A stretch of 26,236 nt of DNA from Chara braunii (Eukaryota > Streptophyta > Charophyceae > Charales > Characeae): contig BFEA01000436.1 in NCBI GenBank assembly GCA_003427395.1, positions 1,084,540-1,110,775 of the forward strand, read 5' to 3'. The number at the start of each line of letters is the position of its first letter. Position 1 is the first letter of the stretch. Below the pieces are notes generated by a model. It saw nothing but the letters and a program-made list of their open reading frames with translations. It was not told the DNA's origin and did not search any database. Positions 25,139 to 26,236 of this stretch are shown piece after piece. A program made the position numbers and the translations under genes.

Positions 25139-25955
25139 GGAGCGGAAGCGAGCCTACTGCATTAGAAGGGCTGGGGTAAGGTTTTCTGTCACCCGACGCC
25201 CATGTAAGGAGGGAGTCACTTACTTTGGATACGAGGAGAGTTCATAGGGACCAGCACGCCTTGGTAGGTGGGAAGCTGAGGCGAAGACTACCCCCAAAAG
25301 GGGGCATCACTGGGGTACCCTCTTTAGACTCATAAGCTCATGAAATACACATTTCGTAAAAAATGAATTTTTTGTCAAAAAGTGAACTATTTCGACTGCG
25401 AATAAACACTCAGTACATGGCCCAATAGGGCATCATGCGACACTTTAAATGGTCAGTAAATGAGGTGTTGACATGGCAAATGTTGCGGCGGGGCGTTTTG
25501 AGCCCTTCATACATGAATTGTCGTTATTAAATGTGAATTAACACAGTGTAAAAAGGGCAGGGGCTCTTTGTATGACACCTTGACAATGTTGTCCTGGCTT
25601 AGTGTTGCTGTGACAGTCAGTACACGATTCAAAAGGGCATCGTGTTGGGTATGTGGTGCCTGTTTTCCATAAAAGGTCAGGGGTCCGGCGCCCGACACCT
25701 TGCAAGTTGATGGATTGAACTTGTCAACTGTGGTCGGGCGGAACACCCAGGCTGGTGCGTGACATTTGGCAAGTTGAACCCGCAACCCGTCAGTACCCTA
25801 GCAACAATTGTGTCCACCATTTATCTTCCCGGAAGGACCTGAGGCTCCTTCTCCGGTTGACAAATAGTAGTTGAACAGTGTCACCGAATAATTCGGGAGT
25901 TAGTGGTGTTCGACAGAGCACCTTAAGGAAGTGGCAAACAGTCGTTCGCTGTCGA
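25139..25955. repeat. Intergenic DNA with weak long-period repeats
   Basis: No gene is recognised. cagtaca....aa.agggcatc occurs at 25411 and 25618 (period about 207). A block with gacaccttg recurs at about 25575 and 25696, each preceded by aaaagg.caggggt-like sequence. It could be an old satellite or a decayed repeat; the similarity is imperfect. Confidence 0.35.
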
Positions 25956-25959
25956 TGCC

Positions 25960-26095
25960 GATTGCCAATAGCACTGTTAGGGGGCCTTGATGCTCGTTCT
26001 TGATCTATTTGGCGATCGAGCAGCTTGAACAAGTGTGAAAGAGCCATTGGTTGTCCGTGTGGATTGTCATTAGCACTCTTAGGGAAACTTGATGC
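25960..26095. repeat. 34-bp direct repeat, 102-bp period
   Basis: gattg(c/t)ca(a/t)tagcact followed by (g/c)ttaggg...cttgatgc occurs at 25960-25993 and 26062-26095. No coding potential is supported. Confidence 0.6.
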
Positions 26096-26108
26096 GAGAT
26101 CTGATTTC

Positions 26109-26236
<128 letters not shown>

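Overview
The window is nuclear DNA of a eukaryote, most likely a plant or streptophyte (charophyte-type) alga. No operons or ribosome-binding sites are seen. Non-LTR retrotransposons carry a plant-style zinc finger after the reverse transcriptase. There are hairpin-type mobile elements, a U6-snRNA-like stretch, many microsatellites and a 232-base assembly gap. The genus cannot be fixed from sequence alone; a Chara-like genome is a guess.

Host genes are few, small and GC3-rich, and the two with a visible N-terminus encode secreted proteins. (1) A plus-strand gene at 3651-4466 encodes a 271-residue secreted protein built from six tandem cysteine/lysine-rich repeats, probably behind a 1.3-kb intron in the 5' leader (2266-3562). 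(2) A minus-strand terminal exon at 12131-12448 encodes a Cys-containing protein whose N-terminus is not in this exon. (3) A compact minus-strand gene at 13896-14156 encodes an 86-residue secreted peptide; its TATA box, leader and AATAAA signal are all visible.

The rest is mostly mobile DNA. The right half is dominated by a LINE inserted at 14967-22820. It is bounded by a 16-bp target-site duplication and ends in a poly(A) tail. It has a 5' leader of about 0.7 kb, an ORF1 with a zinc knuckle, a second open frame of unknown function, and a wrecked ORF2 (endonuclease, reverse transcriptase, zf-RVT). A 3' fragment of a related LINE follows at about 23580-25138 and is itself interrupted by an insertion of about 334 bp. 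A third, inverted LINE ORF1 remnant lies at 6427-7100. Four hairpin elements of 166-168 bp form one MITE-like family: three are clustered at 9121-9775 and one is at 23376-23543.

The left part (1-2200) and the 12.9-14.9 kb region hold tRNA-like SINE heads, local tandem repeats and a dispersed inverted-arm repeat family. The points most worth following are the six-repeat Cys-rich secreted protein, the LINE whose ORF1 frames are open while ORF2 is full of stops, and the inverted centre in one hairpin element.
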